Below are positions 33,040 through 44,295 of a stretch of DNA of 64,000 nt, one piece after another. This DNA comes from an uncultured Hyphomicrobiales bacterium (GTDB lineage: Bacteria; Pseudomonadota; Alphaproteobacteria; Rhizobiales; Xanthobacteraceae): positions 62,001 through 126,000 of the forward strand of contig CAIRGJ010000064.1 in assembly GCA_903878085.1 (NCBI GenBank), given 5' to 3'. The position numbers and the translations under genes were made by a program. Below the pieces are notes generated by a model. The model was not told the origin of the DNA. It did not search any database and was given only the letters and a program-made list of their open reading frames with translations. Numbering within the stretch: the stretch's first letter is position 1; every line of letters starts with the position of its first letter.

Positions 33040-34458
33040 ATGCGCCGTGACCGCATCATTCCGCTGATTATCGCGGTCGCGCTGTTCATGGAGAACATGG
33101 ACTCCACGGTGATCGCCACCTCGCTGCCGGCGATCGCCACCGATATCGGCACCAATCCGCTGGCGCTCAAGCTCGCCGTCACCTCCTATTTGCTGTCGCT
33201 CGCGATCTTCATTCCGGCCAGCGGCTGGACCGCCGACCGCTTCGGCGCCCGCACCGTGTTCCGCGCGGCCATCGCGGTCTTCATCCTCGGCTCGATCGGC
33301 TGTGCGCTGTCCGGTTCGCTGACCGATTTCGTCATCGCCCGCATCGTCCAGGGCATGGGCGGCGCCATGATGACGCCGGTCGGCCGCATGGTGTTGGTGC
33401 GCTCGATCAGCAAGCGCGACCTGGTCAACGCCATGGCCTGGGTGACGACGCCGGCGCTGATCGGGCCGGTTCTGGGGCCGCCGGTGGGCGGCTTCATCAC
33501 CACTTACGCCACCTGGCACTGGATTTTCATCATCAACGTGCCGATCGGCCTCCTCGGCATCGTGCTGGCCACGCGCTACATCGACGACATCCGCGCCGAG
33601 GTCCGCGAGACCTTCGATATGTCCGGCATGGTGCTGGCCGGCCTCGGCATTGCCGGGGTCGCCTTCGGCCTGTCGATCCTCGGCCTGAACTTCCTGCCCT
33701 GGACGGTGGTCGCGGCGCTGGTGGTGGCCGGCATATGCTTCATCGCGGCCTATCTGGTGCACGCCCGCCGCACGCCGAACCCGGCGCTCGATCTCACGCT
33801 ATTCCGGTTGCCGACGTTTTTTGCCAGCGTCACCGGCGGTTTCGTGTTCCGGCTGGGGCTGGGCGCGCTGCCCTTCCTTCTGCCGCTGATGCTGCAGGTC
33901 GGCTTCGGACTGTCGCCGTTCCAGTCCGGCATGATCACCTTCGCTACAGCGCTTGGCGCCATGGGCATGAAATGGGCGACGGTGCACATCCTGCGGCGGT
34001 TCGGCTTCCGCAATATCCTCGTCTACAACGGCCTGATCAGCGCGGCCTTCCTGGCGGTCTGCGCCTGGTTCACGGCCAGCACGCCGCTGACGATCATGCT
34101 GGGATTGCTGTTCGTCGGCGGCTTCTTCCGCTCGCTGCAATTCACCAGCATCAACACCATCGCCTATGCCGAGGTCGAGCACGCCCGGGTCAGCCGGGCC
34201 ACGGCCCTGGTCAGTGTCGCCCAGCAACTGGCGGTCTCGACCGGGGTGGCGGTCGGTGCCCTGGCGGTGGAGCTTTCCTTGCAGTTTAGGGGTGACGGCG
34301 TGCTTCAGGCTGCGGACTTTCCGCCCGCTTTTCTCGCCGTGGCGGCAATTTCCGCGCTTTCCGTCTTCATTTTCATGCGTTTGCCCCACGATGCCGGGGC
34401 CGAAATGGCCAACCGCCTGCCCGCCCCGACCGAGGGCACCGACCAGCGCGGCGGCTGA
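33040..34458 (+). CDS. MFS transporter, DHA2 (EmrB/QacA-like) family
   Basis: LFMENMDSTVIATSLPAIATDIGTNPLALKLAVTSYLLSLAIFIPASGWTADRFGARTVF; 12+ hydrophobic helices. Confidence 0.9.
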   Translation: MRRDRIIPLIIAVALFMENMDSTVIATSLPAIATDIGTNPLALKLAVTSYLLSLAIFIPASGWTADRFGARTVFRAAIAVFILGSIGCALSGSLTDFVIARIVQGMGGAMMTPVGRMVLVRSISKRDLVNAMAWVTTPALIGPVLGPPVGGFITTYATWHWIFIINVPIGLLGIVLATRYIDDIRAEVRETFDMSGMVLAGLGIAGVAFGLSILGLNFLPWTVVAALVVAGICFIAAYLVHARRTPNPALDLTLFRLPTFFASVTGGFVFRLGLGALPFLLPLMLQVGFGLSPFQSGMITFATALGAMGMKWATVHILRRFGFRNILVYNGLISAAFLAVCAWFTASTPLTIMLGLLFVGGFFRSLQFTSINTIAYAEVEHARVSRATALVSVAQQLAVSTGVAVGALAVELSLQFRGDGVLQAADFPPAFLAVAAISALSVFIFMRLPHDAGAEMANRLPAPTEGTDQRGG

Positions 34459-34585
34459 GGCCAGAGTTCCCCGTTAACCATAATGAGAAGTTAACACCTG
34501 TAACCGGGACCTAAAGCAATGGACAAGTCTTTGGTTTACCGGGTATTTTCCGGTCAGGTTATGGTTAATAAGTAGGGTCCAGCGT

Positions 34586-36898
34586 ATGCGTGGCGTCCAG
34601 CCAAATTGGCTGATCCGGGCCTTCGGGCTCGCGGGGCTTGCCGTCGCGGCCGCGTGGCCGCTGGCCGCCCAGGCGCAGGTCCGCGAAGCCCGCACCTGCT
34701 CCGACCAGACCGAAGCGCTCGCCACCGAACGGATTGCCGCCTGCGCGCGCCTGCTGGAATCCGGCCGCCTCAAGGGCAAACCGCTCGGCGTCGCCTACGG
34801 TCTGCGCGGGCTTGCGTTCCTCGACCGCGGCGACATTCCGCACGCCATCGCCGATCTCAATCGCGCGGTCGATCTCGCCCCCGACTTTGCCCCGGCCTAT
34901 CAGAACCGCGGCAACGCCTGGTTCGCCCGCGGCAATTACGGCCAGGCCATCGCCGATTACGAAACCACCATCCGCCTCGACCCAACCTCGCCCTCGCCTT
35001 ACGTGAACCGCGCCACCCTGCGCCGCGACCTCGGTTTCATCGACGGCGCGCTGGAGGATTACCAGAAGGCCATCAGCCTCGGCGCCGACCGCGCCACGCC
35101 GTACAGCGGCCGCGGCCAGATCTATTTGCGCCAGAAGGACTACGCCCGCGCCAGCGCCGATTTCGACCGCGCCGTGCGGTTCGATCCTAACCTCGGCAAT
35201 TACCTGCTGCGCGGCCAGGCGCGCGAAGGCGCCAACGACCTCGACCGTGCCCTCAGCGATTACCAGGAAGCCTCGCGGATCGATCCGAAAAACATCGTCG
35301 CCTTGACGTCGCAGGCCGCGATCTGGCGCAAGAAAGGCGACTTCGACCGCTCGGTCGCGATTTACGATCGCGCCGTGATGGCCGACCAGAACGTGGCCAC
35401 GACCTACAGATTGCGCGCCGAAGCCTTAGCCGCCAAAGGCGATCGCAAGCGCGCGATGGCCGATATCAACCGCGCGCTGAAGTTCGCCTGGGATCCGAGT
35501 TTCATCAAGGTCCGCGGCGCGCTTCGGCTCGATGACGGCGACCTCGACGGCGTTCTGCACGATGTCGATGCCATCCTGAAACTCGAACCGGGGAGCACGT
35601 CGGCACTGGCGCTGCGCGGCGCGGCCTACGCGCGCAAGAAGGATTACAGCCGCGCTTTGCCCGATCTCGACAAAGCGGCCAGCGGCGACGCCGCCGATGC
35701 GCTGGCCTACAGCGAGCGCGGCCAGATCTACCTCGCAAGAAATGACAATGATCGCGCGCTGGCCGACTTCAATCGCGCCATCGAGCTCGGCAGCATCAGC
35801 GCGACGCCGTATCGCGCCCGGGCCGCGATCTACAAAGCCAAAGGTGACAGCGACAAGGCGCTAGCCGATTTCAGCCAGGCGATCCGCCGCGATCCACGGC
35901 CGGCCGATCTGTATTTCGAGCGCGCCGCGCTGCGCAAAGCCAAAGGCGACAACGATCTGGCGCTGGCCGACCTCGACGACGGTCTCAGCCGTCAGCCGGA
36001 CAATATCGGCGCGATGCTGACGCGCGGTCAGATCAAGAAAGGCAAAGGCGACACCGTCGGCGCCATCGCCGATTACGACGCGGTTCTGGCGCGCCAGCCC
36101 GACAATGCCGGCGTGCTGCGCAGCCGCGCCGCGGCGCTGCTCGAAGCCAAGAACTTTGCCAAGGCCGCCGACGATTTCGACCGCATCATCAAGTTCGATC
36201 CGAAAAATGCCCAGGCATATTATCAGCGCGGCCTTGCGCGCGAGCAGGACGGCAAACGCGACCTCGCGATTGCCGATTACAAGCTGGCCTTGGCCCGCGA
36301 CCGCAACATGAGCGAGCCGCGTCAGGCGCTGGCGCGGCTTGAGGCCGCTGACGCGCGCCAGCGCAAGCTTGCTGAAGAACAACGCGAGCGCGAAAAGCCC
36401 GGCAAGAAATCGCAGGCGGCGCGCGACGTCCCAAAGATTGCGCCTGAGACGCCGGTCGCGGTCGCAAAGCCGGCCTTGGATAACGCGAAGCCAGCCTTGA
36501 AAAACGACAAAGCGGGCGAGCCTGCCGTCACCGCCAGCATCGCGCCGGTGCAGACGCAAACGCAAACGAATGAGCGGGCCGCGCCGACGCCGCCGCAGCG
36601 TCCACAAACGGAGAGCAATAGCCGCGACCGCAGCGAACCGAAAAATCGCGACCGTGAGCGCGCCGAACGCAATGTGCCGGAACGTAAGACCGTGTCCGCA
36701 GCGAACAAGCGGCGCGAGGCGGAGGACAAGAAGCGCGAGAAGGAAGCGCGGGCGCGCAAGGAACGGCAACAGGCGGCGCGCATATCGGACCGGCGCAATT
36801 CGAATTCGCAGCCGGAGGTCCGCTATTACCGCGCCGGCTCCGAATCGACCCGCGGCGCGCGCTTCACCGACGCCTTCAGCGACAACCCGCGGCGCTAG
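34586..36898 (+). CDS. large periplasmic/secreted TPR-repeat protein with charged C-terminal tail
   Basis: Many AxxDxxxAIxLxPxxxxAYxxRG TPR units after the N-terminal hydrophobic segment; Arg/Lys/Glu tail. Confidence 0.88.
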   Translation: MRGVQPNWLIRAFGLAGLAVAAAWPLAAQAQVREARTCSDQTEALATERIAACARLLESGRLKGKPLGVAYGLRGLAFLDRGDIPHAIADLNRAVDLAPDFAPAYQNRGNAWFARGNYGQAIADYETTIRLDPTSPSPYVNRATLRRDLGFIDGALEDYQKAISLGADRATPYSGRGQIYLRQKDYARASADFDRAVRFDPNLGNYLLRGQAREGANDLDRALSDYQEASRIDPKNIVALTSQAAIWRKKGDFDRSVAIYDRAVMADQNVATTYRLRAEALAAKGDRKRAMADINRALKFAWDPSFIKVRGALRLDDGDLDGVLHDVDAILKLEPGSTSALALRGAAYARKKDYSRALPDLDKAASGDAADALAYSERGQIYLARNDNDRALADFNRAIELGSISATPYRARAAIYKAKGDSDKALADFSQAIRRDPRPADLYFERAALRKAKGDNDLALADLDDGLSRQPDNIGAMLTRGQIKKGKGDTVGAIADYDAVLARQPDNAGVLRSRAAALLEAKNFAKAADDFDRIIKFDPKNAQAYYQRGLAREQDGKRDLAIADYKLALARDRNMSEPRQALARLEAADARQRKLAEEQREREKPGKKSQAARDVPKIAPETPVAVAKPALDNAKPALKNDKAGEPAVTASIAPVQTQTQTNERAAPTPPQRPQTESNSRDRSEPKNRDRERAERNVPERKTVSAANKRREAEDKKREKEARARKERQQAARISDRRNSNSQPEVRYYRAGSESTRGARFTDAFSDNPRR

Positions 36899-37590
36899 TC
36901 GCCGCCGCCACCGCGAAAACCCGTCGCGAGCAGATAAAGCTCGGCTGAATCCGAACGGCTCGCCGCCGGCTTGATGTGCTTCACGGTCGTGAAATCGCGC
37001 TTGAGTAGCGTCAGCAGTGTGGCCTCGGTACCGCCTTGCAGCACCTTGGCGAGAAACGCGCCGCCGGGCGCCAGCACTTCGCGGGCGAATTCGACGGCGA
37101 CTTCTACCAGCGCGATGATTTTGATGTGGTCGGTCTTGCGATGGCCGGTGGCGTTCGCTGCCATATCCGACAGCACCACATCGGCGCGGCCGCCGAGCAT
37201 GGCTTTGAGTTTATCCGGCGCCGACGGATCGAGAAAATCGAGTTGCATGAATTCGACGCCAGGCAGCGGATCTATCGCCAACAAATCGATGGCGACCACG
37301 CGGCCCTGTTGCGGCGCGCCGACCCGTTTGGCGGCGACCTGGCTCCAGCCGCCGGGCGCGGCGCCGAGATCGATCACGCGGCCGCCCTTCTTGAGAAAAT
37401 GCGCCTTGTCGTCGATCTCCGATAATTTGTAGGCGGCGCGCGAGCGCATGCCCTCGCGCTTGGCACGCGCGACGTAAGGATCGTTGAGCTGGCGATCGAG
37501 CCACAGTTTGGACGACAGCTTGCGTTTCTTGCCGGTCTTGACGTGGACCTTCAGTTCGCGCGCGCCGCTGCCTTTGCCCGGCATATTCAT
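36895..37590 (-). CDS. rlmE: 23S rRNA 2'-O-ribose methyltransferase RlmE/FtsJ
   Basis: [54 protein letters not shown]. Confidence 0.94.
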   Translation of the reverse strand: MNMPGKGSGARELKVHVKTGKKRKLSSKLWLDRQLNDPYVARAKREGMRSRAAYKLSEIDDKAHFLKKGGRVIDLGAAPGGWSQVAAKRVGAPQQGRVVAIDLLAIDPLPGVEFMQLDFLDPSAPDKLKAMLGGRADVVLSDMAANATGHRKTDHIKIIALVEVAVEFAREVLAPGGAFLAKVLQGGTEATLLTLLKRDFTTVKHIKPAASRSDSAELYLLATGFRGGGGD

Positions 37591-38732
37591 GACGCCGCCA
37601 CCTGGTTGTTGCCGCCCGAATTGCCATCGCCCCAAGCGCCATCGTCGCGCATCATCTGCACCAGCATGCCTTCGCGCAGACCGCGGTCGGCGACGCGCAG
37701 GCGCGGGCATGGGAAGGCGCGGCGGATCGCTTCGAGGATGGCGCAACCGGCCAGAACCAGATCGGCGCGCTCGGGACCGATGCACGGGCTCGCCACCCGG
37801 TCTTCGTAACTCATGCTCAGCAGTCTCTCGAGTACCGCGTCAATTTGATCGTCGTTCATCCAGCAGCCATCGACGCGGTTGCGGTCGTAGCGCTTGAGAT
37901 CGAGATGGACGCCGGCGATGGTGGTCACAGTGCCGGACGTACCGAGCATATGGACGCCGCGCAAGCCGTCGCTGCCATGCTCGCGCGCGAAGGGCGCGAT
38001 CTGCGCCGACACTTCGGCCACCATATTCTCGTAAATCTCGCGGGTGACGTTGAGGCCGCCATGACGTTCGGCCAAGGTGACGACGCCATTCGCCAGCGAA
38101 ATCCAGCCGCGCATCTGCGGTACCGGCGGACCGCGTAAAGTCTTGTGGGAGCGATCGAGCCGCACCAGCTCGGACGAGCCACCGCCGATATCGAACAGCA
38201 CCACGCCGTCGGCCTGCGGATCCATCAAGGGCGTGCAGCCGGTGGCGGCCAGCGTCGCCTCGGTCTCGCGATCGATGACTTCAAGTTCCAGGCCCAATTC
38301 GTCGGCGACGCGGGCGAGGAATTCGTCGCCATTGCCGGCGGCGCGGCAGGCTTCGGTGGCAATCAGCCGGGTGCGGGTGACGCCGCGGTTTTTCATCTTG
38401 TTGCGGCAGATGGCGAGCGCCTCGACGGCGCGCTCGATCGCCGCGTCGCTCAGCCGGCCGGACGCCGAGACGCCCTCGCCGAGCCTGATAATGCGGGAAA
38501 AGGCATCGACCACCCGGAAACCGTCGCCGGCCGGCCGCGCCACCAGCAGACGGCAATTATTGGTGCCGAGATCGAGCGCCGCATAGGTCGGCCCGCCCCG
38601 ATCGCTGCCGAAACCGGCATCGGGGCGTCCAGACGACCGCCGACCCCAAGTTCCGGCCATTGGGGGCCGCACTGGCGACACCCGATCGACAAGGGGGTCG
38701 AGGCCTGGGGTGTCCCCGGCCTCGCCGCTCAT
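37587..38732 (-). CDS. ppx: Ppx/GppA phosphatase family protein
   Basis: [52 protein letters not shown]. Confidence 0.9.
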   Translation of the reverse strand: MSGEAGDTPGLDPLVDRVSPVRPPMAGTWGRRSSGRPDAGFGSDRGGPTYAALDLGTNNCRLLVARPAGDGFRVVDAFSRIIRLGEGVSASGRLSDAAIERAVEALAICRNKMKNRGVTRTRLIATEACRAAGNGDEFLARVADELGLELEVIDRETEATLAATGCTPLMDPQADGVVLFDIGGGSSELVRLDRSHKTLRGPPVPQMRGWISLANGVVTLAERHGGLNVTREIYENMVAEVSAQIAPFAREHGSDGLRGVHMLGTSGTVTTIAGVHLDLKRYDRNRVDGCWMNDDQIDAVLERLLSMSYEDRVASPCIGPERADLVLAGCAILEAIRRAFPCPRLRVADRGLREGMLVQMMRDDGAWGDGNSGGNNQVAAS

Positions 38733-38895
38733 AGCTGCAACCTTCCTGCCGCCCTTAGGCTCGCCTCTTAGCGCTCCGGCGGGGCGGCATGTTTCACGTT
38801 CCGGAAAAGTGTAACAGCGCCTCCGCTTCGCGCAACCCTCGGCCGTAAAAGCTATTCTTGTCGAAGCGGCGCTGCTGCTCTATTTGGTGCATCCC

Positions 38896-41265
38896 ATGGA
38901 CGATAGAACCACCGAAGCCGCGCTTTCTTTGACCAAATTCGGCGTCGGGCAGCCCGTCCGCCGCAGCGAAGATCCCAAACTGGTGCGCGGCGAAGGCCGC
39001 TACACCGACGATATCAGCCGCACCAGCCAGGCCTACGCCGCGATCGTGCGCTCGCGCGACGCCCACGGCATCATCCGCAGCATCGACACCGCCGCCGCCA
39101 AGGCGATGCCGGGCGTGCTGGCGGTCTATACCGCCGCCGACCTGACCGGCTACGGCCCACTCAAATGCGGCATGCCGCTCAAGAACCGCGACGGCTCAGG
39201 CCTGCATTATACGCCGCGGCCGGCGCTGTCGGGCGAACGCGTGCGTTTTGTCGGCGATCCGGTCGCCTGCGTGATTGCCGAAACCGTGGCGCAGGCCAAA
39301 GACGCCGCCGAAGCGGTCGTGCTCGACATCGAGCCGTTGCCGGTCGCCATCGGCGCCGCCAATGCGGTGAAGCCCGGCGCGCCGCAGCTTTACGACAGCG
39401 CGCCGAACAACATCGCGCTCGATTTTCATTTTGGCGACGCCGAAAAAGTCGCCGCCGCCTTCGCCAAAGCCAAGCACGTCACGCGGCTTGAGACGTCAAA
39501 CCAGCGCATGGTGGTCAACGCCATGGAGCCGCGGGTGGCGATCGGCGAGTTCGATGCCGCCACCGGCAAATGGACGCTGCATTCGGCGAGCCAGGGCGTC
39601 ACCGGCATGAAGACGTCGCTGATGGATATCCTCGGCGCGCCCGCCGACAAAGTACGCGTCGTCACCGGCCAGGTCGGCGGCTCGTTCGGCATGAAGGCCA
39701 CCGTCTATCCGGAATACGTCTGCATCCTGCATGGCGCCCGCGCGCTCGGCCGCCCGGTGAAATGGACCGACGAACGTTCCGGCAGTTTCGTGTCCGATCA
39801 TCACGGCCGCGCCCAGGACATGGTCGTCGAGATCGCTTTCGACGAGAACGCGCATATCCTTGCCGTACGCACGACCGGCTACGGCGACATGGGCGGCTAC
39901 CTGTCGAATTTTGGCCCGCTGCTGCCGACCGTCAATCAGGTCAAGAACGTCGCCAGCCTGTACCGCACGCCGCTGCTCGAAGTGTCGACCAAGTGCGTGT
40001 TCACCAACACCACACATGTCTCGGCCTATCGCGGCGCCGGCCGGCCGGAAGGCAATTACTATATGGAGCGCACGCTCGATGTCGCCGCCGCCGAGCTCGG
40101 CATCGACCGCATCGAACTGCGCAAGCGCAACATGATCAAGCCGCGCGATCTGCCGTTCAAGGCCGCCTCCGACATGACCTATGACTGCGGCGATTTCCCC
40201 GCCGTGCTCAAGCAGGCGCTGGAGATGGCCGACTATGTCGGCTTCAAAAAGCGCAAACGCGAGAGCAAGAAGCGCGGCATGCTGCGCGGCTTCGGCATCG
40301 GCTGCTATCTCGAAGTGACCGCCGGAGGCGGCAAGGAACTGGGCGGCATCCGCTTCGACGCCGATGGCGGCGTCACCATCGTCGCCGGTACGCTCGATTA
40401 CGGCCAGGGCCACGCCACCGCTTACGCGCAGGTGCTCAACGACACGCTCGGCATTCCGTTCGACCGCATCCGGCTCGTCGAAGGCGACAGCGACGACCTG
40501 CGCTACGGCGGCGGCAGCGGCGGCTCACGCTCGATCATGAACGCGGGTGCCGCGGTGATCGAATCGTCGAAGCTGGTCATCGAGAAGGGCAAACAGATCG
40601 CCTCGCATCTGCTGGAAGCCTCTGCCAGCGATATCGAATTCAAGACCGGCCGCTTTGTCATTGCCGGCACCGACAGATCGATCGGCATTCTTGAATTGGC
40701 TGAGCGTCTGCGCTCCGGCCTCAAGCTGCCGGACGGCGTGCCGACCTCGCTCGATGTCGATCATGTGCTCGACGAGGCGCTGCCCTCCGCCTTCCCCAAC
40801 GGCTGTCACATCGCCGAAGTGGAAGTCGATCCCGAAACCGGCGCCGCGCGTGTCATCAAATACTCCGCCGTCAACGATCTCGGCACTATCGTCAATCCGC
40901 TGCTGGTCGAAGGCCAGATCCAGGGCGGCGTGATGCAGGGTCTGGGTCAGGTGCTGCTGGAACAAGCGGTCTACGATGCCGACGGCCAGTTGGTCACCGG
41001 CTCGTTTATGGATTACGCCATGCCGCGCGCGCACGACGCGCCGATGATCGATGTTGCCAGCCATCCGGTGCCGACCAAGAGCAATCCGCTTGGCGCCAAA
41101 GGCTGCGGCGAAGCCGGCACCACCGGCGGGCTTTGCGCGGTTGCCAACGCCGTGGTCGATGCGCTGTCCGATTACGGCATCCGGCATCTGGAAATGCCGA
41201 TGACGCCGTCGCGCGTCTGGCACGCGATCGAGGCCGCCAAAGCCAAACAGCCGAAGGCGTCCTAA
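38896..41265 (+). CDS. xanthine dehydrogenase/CoxL family molybdopterin-binding subunit (form II-like)
   Basis: [56 protein letters not shown]. Confidence 0.92.
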   Translation: MDDRTTEAALSLTKFGVGQPVRRSEDPKLVRGEGRYTDDISRTSQAYAAIVRSRDAHGIIRSIDTAAAKAMPGVLAVYTAADLTGYGPLKCGMPLKNRDGSGLHYTPRPALSGERVRFVGDPVACVIAETVAQAKDAAEAVVLDIEPLPVAIGAANAVKPGAPQLYDSAPNNIALDFHFGDAEKVAAAFAKAKHVTRLETSNQRMVVNAMEPRVAIGEFDAATGKWTLHSASQGVTGMKTSLMDILGAPADKVRVVTGQVGGSFGMKATVYPEYVCILHGARALGRPVKWTDERSGSFVSDHHGRAQDMVVEIAFDENAHILAVRTTGYGDMGGYLSNFGPLLPTVNQVKNVASLYRTPLLEVSTKCVFTNTTHVSAYRGAGRPEGNYYMERTLDVAAAELGIDRIELRKRNMIKPRDLPFKAASDMTYDCGDFPAVLKQALEMADYVGFKKRKRESKKRGMLRGFGIGCYLEVTAGGGKELGGIRFDADGGVTIVAGTLDYGQGHATAYAQVLNDTLGIPFDRIRLVEGDSDDLRYGGGSGGSRSIMNAGAAVIESSKLVIEKGKQIASHLLEASASDIEFKTGRFVIAGTDRSIGILELAERLRSGLKLPDGVPTSLDVDHVLDEALPSAFPNGCHIAEVEVDPETGAARVIKYSAVNDLGTIVNPLLVEGQIQGGVMQGLGQVLLEQAVYDADGQLVTGSFMDYAMPRAHDAPMIDVASHPVPTKSNPLGAKGCGEAGTTGGLCAVANAVVDALSDYGIRHLEMPMTPSRVWHAIEAAKAKQPKAS

Positions 41266-41267
41266 CA

Positions 41268-42476
41268 ATGACCCAGGCGACTCTGGTCGAGAACCGGCTG
41301 TCGCATATCCGCCTGATCTCGGTGATCAGCGCGGCGCATTTCGTGTCGCATTATTACATTCTGATCCTGGCGCCGCTGCTGCCCTTCGTGCGCGACGCTT
41401 ACGGCGTGAGCTACACCGAAATCGGGCTGGCGTTGACCGCGTTCAACGTCGTGACCGGCGCGTTGCAGACCCCGGCCGGGTTCCTGGTCGATTGGCTGGG
41501 CGCACGCGTTATCCTCATTATCGGCCTGCTGATCGGCGCGGTCGCCTTTGTCGTCGTCGGCCTGGTGGATTCGTTCTGGGTGATGGTGGCGATGTTCGGC
41601 CTCGCCGGCGTCGGCAACACCGTCTATCACCCGGCCGATTACGCGCTGCTGTCGCAACACGTGCCGGCCGACCGCATCGGCCAGGCGTTTTCGATCCATA
41701 CCTTTGCCGGCATGATGGGCTCGGCCTTTGCGCCGGCGAGCCTGCTGATGATGCAGAGCGTGTGGGGCTGGCGCGGCGCCTTCATCGGCGCCGGGCTGTT
41801 CGGCTTTGCGGTGGCGGCGATCCTGCTGATGGTGCGCGACAGCGCGCCGGCGCATGTCGCCGCACCGCCGCCGCCGCGCGCCGGCGCGGACAAACCCGCC
41901 GAAGGCTGGCGCCTGCTGATGTCGGCGCCGATCCTGATGAATCTGTTCTTCTTCGTGGTGATCGCCCTGATCAGTAGCGGCATGTTCAATTATTCCGTGG
42001 TCGCGCTCGGCGCCCTCTACGGCACGGACGTGGCGGTAGCCAACAGCGCGCTGTCCAGCCTGCTGCTGTTTTCGGCGTTCGGCGTGCTGGTCGGCGGTGT
42101 GATCGCCACGCGCGTCTCGCGCCACGCCTGGGTGGCGGCACTGGGACTGGCCACAATGGCGTTGACCGCCGCCCTGGTCGCGCAGTTCGACCTCGGCACC
42201 GTGCTGCTGATCGCGGTCATGACGGCCTTTGGCTTCTTCTACGGCGTGATCATGCCGTCGCGCGACATGATCGTGCGCGACGTCACCCCGCCCGGCTCGT
42301 TCGGCAAGGTGTTCGGTTTCGTCACCACCGGGTTTAATATCGGCGGCATCGTCTCGCCGCTGATTTTCGGCGCCATCATGGACCACGGCAGCCCGCGGCT
42401 GGTGTTCGTGGCGGTGGCGGCCTTCGCCCTGCTGTCGGTCTTCACCGTCATCAGCCTGCCCCGCAGGGCCGCCTGA
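41268..42476 (+). CDS. MFS transporter
   Basis: AAHFVSHYYILILAPLLPFVRDAYGVSYTEIGLALTAFNVVTGALQTPAGFLVDWLGAR. Confidence 0.9.
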   Translation: MTQATLVENRLSHIRLISVISAAHFVSHYYILILAPLLPFVRDAYGVSYTEIGLALTAFNVVTGALQTPAGFLVDWLGARVILIIGLLIGAVAFVVVGLVDSFWVMVAMFGLAGVGNTVYHPADYALLSQHVPADRIGQAFSIHTFAGMMGSAFAPASLLMMQSVWGWRGAFIGAGLFGFAVAAILLMVRDSAPAHVAAPPPPRAGADKPAEGWRLLMSAPILMNLFFFVVIALISSGMFNYSVVALGALYGTDVAVANSALSSLLLFSAFGVLVGGVIATRVSRHAWVAALGLATMALTAALVAQFDLGTVLLIAVMTAFGFFYGVIMPSRDMIVRDVTPPGSFGKVFGFVTTGFNIGGIVSPLIFGAIMDHGSPRLVFVAVAAFALLSVFTVISLPRRAA

Positions 42477-42613
42477 TCCGGCGGTTTGGACCGGGAACCG
42501 GCCCGCTCCCGGCTCCGCCGGGACGGACTTGTCAAATCAATCGAATTGCCGCATGTCAGGGGCCTTCGGGTAGCTTGGTGGCGTCGTTTTCGTTTGCCAC
42601 CGGCCCGATCCGT

Positions 42614-42687
42614 TGGGGGATAGTTCAACGGTAGAACTGCGGACTCTGACTCCGTCAATCTAGGTTCGAATCCTAGTCCCCCAGCCA
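42614..42687 (+). tRNA. tRNA-Gln (anticodon CTG), CCA encoded
   Basis: Acceptor TGGGGGA/TCCCCCA, anticodon stem GCGGA-CTCTGAC-TCCGT, T-arm CTAGG-TTCGAAT-CCTAG, 3' GCCA. Confidence 0.93.
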
Positions 42688-42854
42688 TCCCCATCCACGC
42701 ATTTTCACCAATCGAAATCGAGAGCGTTTCCCGCCGAGATTCCGCGGGGCTGCGCCCAATTTGGGCTGGCCAACGGCCGATTTGTGGATCATCTTTCCGG
42801 CCGAGAGCACGACGCTGAGTCGCGCCACAAGAAACGAAATCAGGGGAGAACGCC

Positions 42855-44204
42855 GTGGCTCAATCAATCGAGGCATTCGTCGGTACTGCGCTGGACGACG
42901 CGAAAATATCGCCGCTGCATCGGCGCGTTATTGCGCTGATCGCCGCAGGATATTTCTTCGACGTCATCGACTTCGCCATCCTGGGCGCGCTGATCCCATT
43001 CATCCTTCAGTCCGGCTTTGCGACGCCGGCCGAAGCTGCCGCGATCGGCAGTTCCGCCATTTTCGGCATGTTCATCGGCACCGCCGGCCAGGGCGAATTC
43101 AGCGACCGGTTCGGCCGCAAGAACATCTACCAATTCAATCTGCTGCTATTCGGCATCTTCACGATCCTCGGCGCCTTCGCCCCGAGCGTCACACTGCTGG
43201 TCGCCTGCCGGTTCATCGCCGGCATCGGCCTCGGCGCCGAACAGCCGCTGGCCTTCGCTTATGCCGGCGAATATTCGCCCAAGCGCATTCGCGGCCGCAT
43301 CCTGGCGATCGTGCACTTCATCGGCGGCGCCTGCGTATGGCCCATCGGCACGGCGCTGGCGCTTGGCGTCGGCGGCATTGCTCCTTCGCCCGAATATGCC
43401 TGGCGCGGCATTTGGCTGCTGATCGGCGCCGGCGCGCTGATCGTTTGGGTGTTCCGCTTCACGCTGCCGGAGTCGCCGCGTTTTCTCGCGACCCACGGCC
43501 GCGGCGATGAAGCTCTCGCGGTGCTGACCAAGCTCGGCATCGCCGGGCCGACCGAGAAGCTCACCACCGACGTGGCGAGCGACACCAAGAGCGATCCGTT
43601 CGGCGTCGTGTTCCGGATGTTCCCGAAGCGCGTCATCGCCGGCATGATCTGCTTCTCGGCGTTCTTCGGCATCGCCATCGGGCTCGGCGCCTGGCTGCCG
43701 AATATCATGAACTCTAAGGGCTTCTCCATCACCAAGTCGCTGCAATATACCTTGGCGATGAACTTCGCGGTGCCCTGCGCCAGCCTGTTCATGATGTACG
43801 CGCTCGACAAATTCGGCCGTAAGCCGACGGCGGTCTGCGCCTTCATCGGCGCCGGCATCATGGCGATGGTGTTCGCCAGCGCCGGCACCGCGACCGAGTT
43901 GATCGTGGCCGGCTTCGTCATGATCTTCTTCGTCCAGGTCGCCGGCAACTCGATGCAGATCTTCGCGTCGGAGGTGTTCCCCACCAACGCACGCGCGTCC
44001 GGGTTCGGTTGGGCCGCGGGCGTCGGCCGGCTGTCGACCGCGTTCATCATGCCCATGATCCTGTGGGTGCAGGGCGGCTATGGCCTGACGACGGTGTTCG
44101 TCTGCCTCGCCACCTTCTTGGTGATCGCCGCCGGTGCAGTAACCCAGCTCGGCCCGGAGTCGCGTCAGAAGGGCCTCGATGAGGTCGCTGCGCCGACCGG
44201 CTGA
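42855..44204 (+). CDS. MFS transporter, sugar/aromatic-acid porter-like
   Basis: YFFDVIDFAILGALIPFIL, GEFSDRFGRKNIYQ, GIGLGAEQPLAFAYAGEYSPKRIRGR, LPESPRFL. Confidence 0.9.
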   Translation: MAQSIEAFVGTALDDAKISPLHRRVIALIAAGYFFDVIDFAILGALIPFILQSGFATPAEAAAIGSSAIFGMFIGTAGQGEFSDRFGRKNIYQFNLLLFGIFTILGAFAPSVTLLVACRFIAGIGLGAEQPLAFAYAGEYSPKRIRGRILAIVHFIGGACVWPIGTALALGVGGIAPSPEYAWRGIWLLIGAGALIVWVFRFTLPESPRFLATHGRGDEALAVLTKLGIAGPTEKLTTDVASDTKSDPFGVVFRMFPKRVIAGMICFSAFFGIAIGLGAWLPNIMNSKGFSITKSLQYTLAMNFAVPCASLFMMYALDKFGRKPTAVCAFIGAGIMAMVFASAGTATELIVAGFVMIFFVQVAGNSMQIFASEVFPTNARASGFGWAAGVGRLSTAFIMPMILWVQGGYGLTTVFVCLATFLVIAAGAVTQLGPESRQKGLDEVAAPTG

Positions 44205-44295
44205 TCGGCATACGGGTAAGCTGCGAGGCCCGGTTCGGCGCCATGCCGGGCCGGGCCTCGCCAATTCTAACGGGCCCTTGGGTAGTCTTCAGACC

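Noticed and set aside
42614-42855. tRNA-Gln as an integration site for a genomic island
   Set aside because: No integrase or phage gene follows, and I noticed no repeated tRNA 3' end downstream; neighbours look chromosomal
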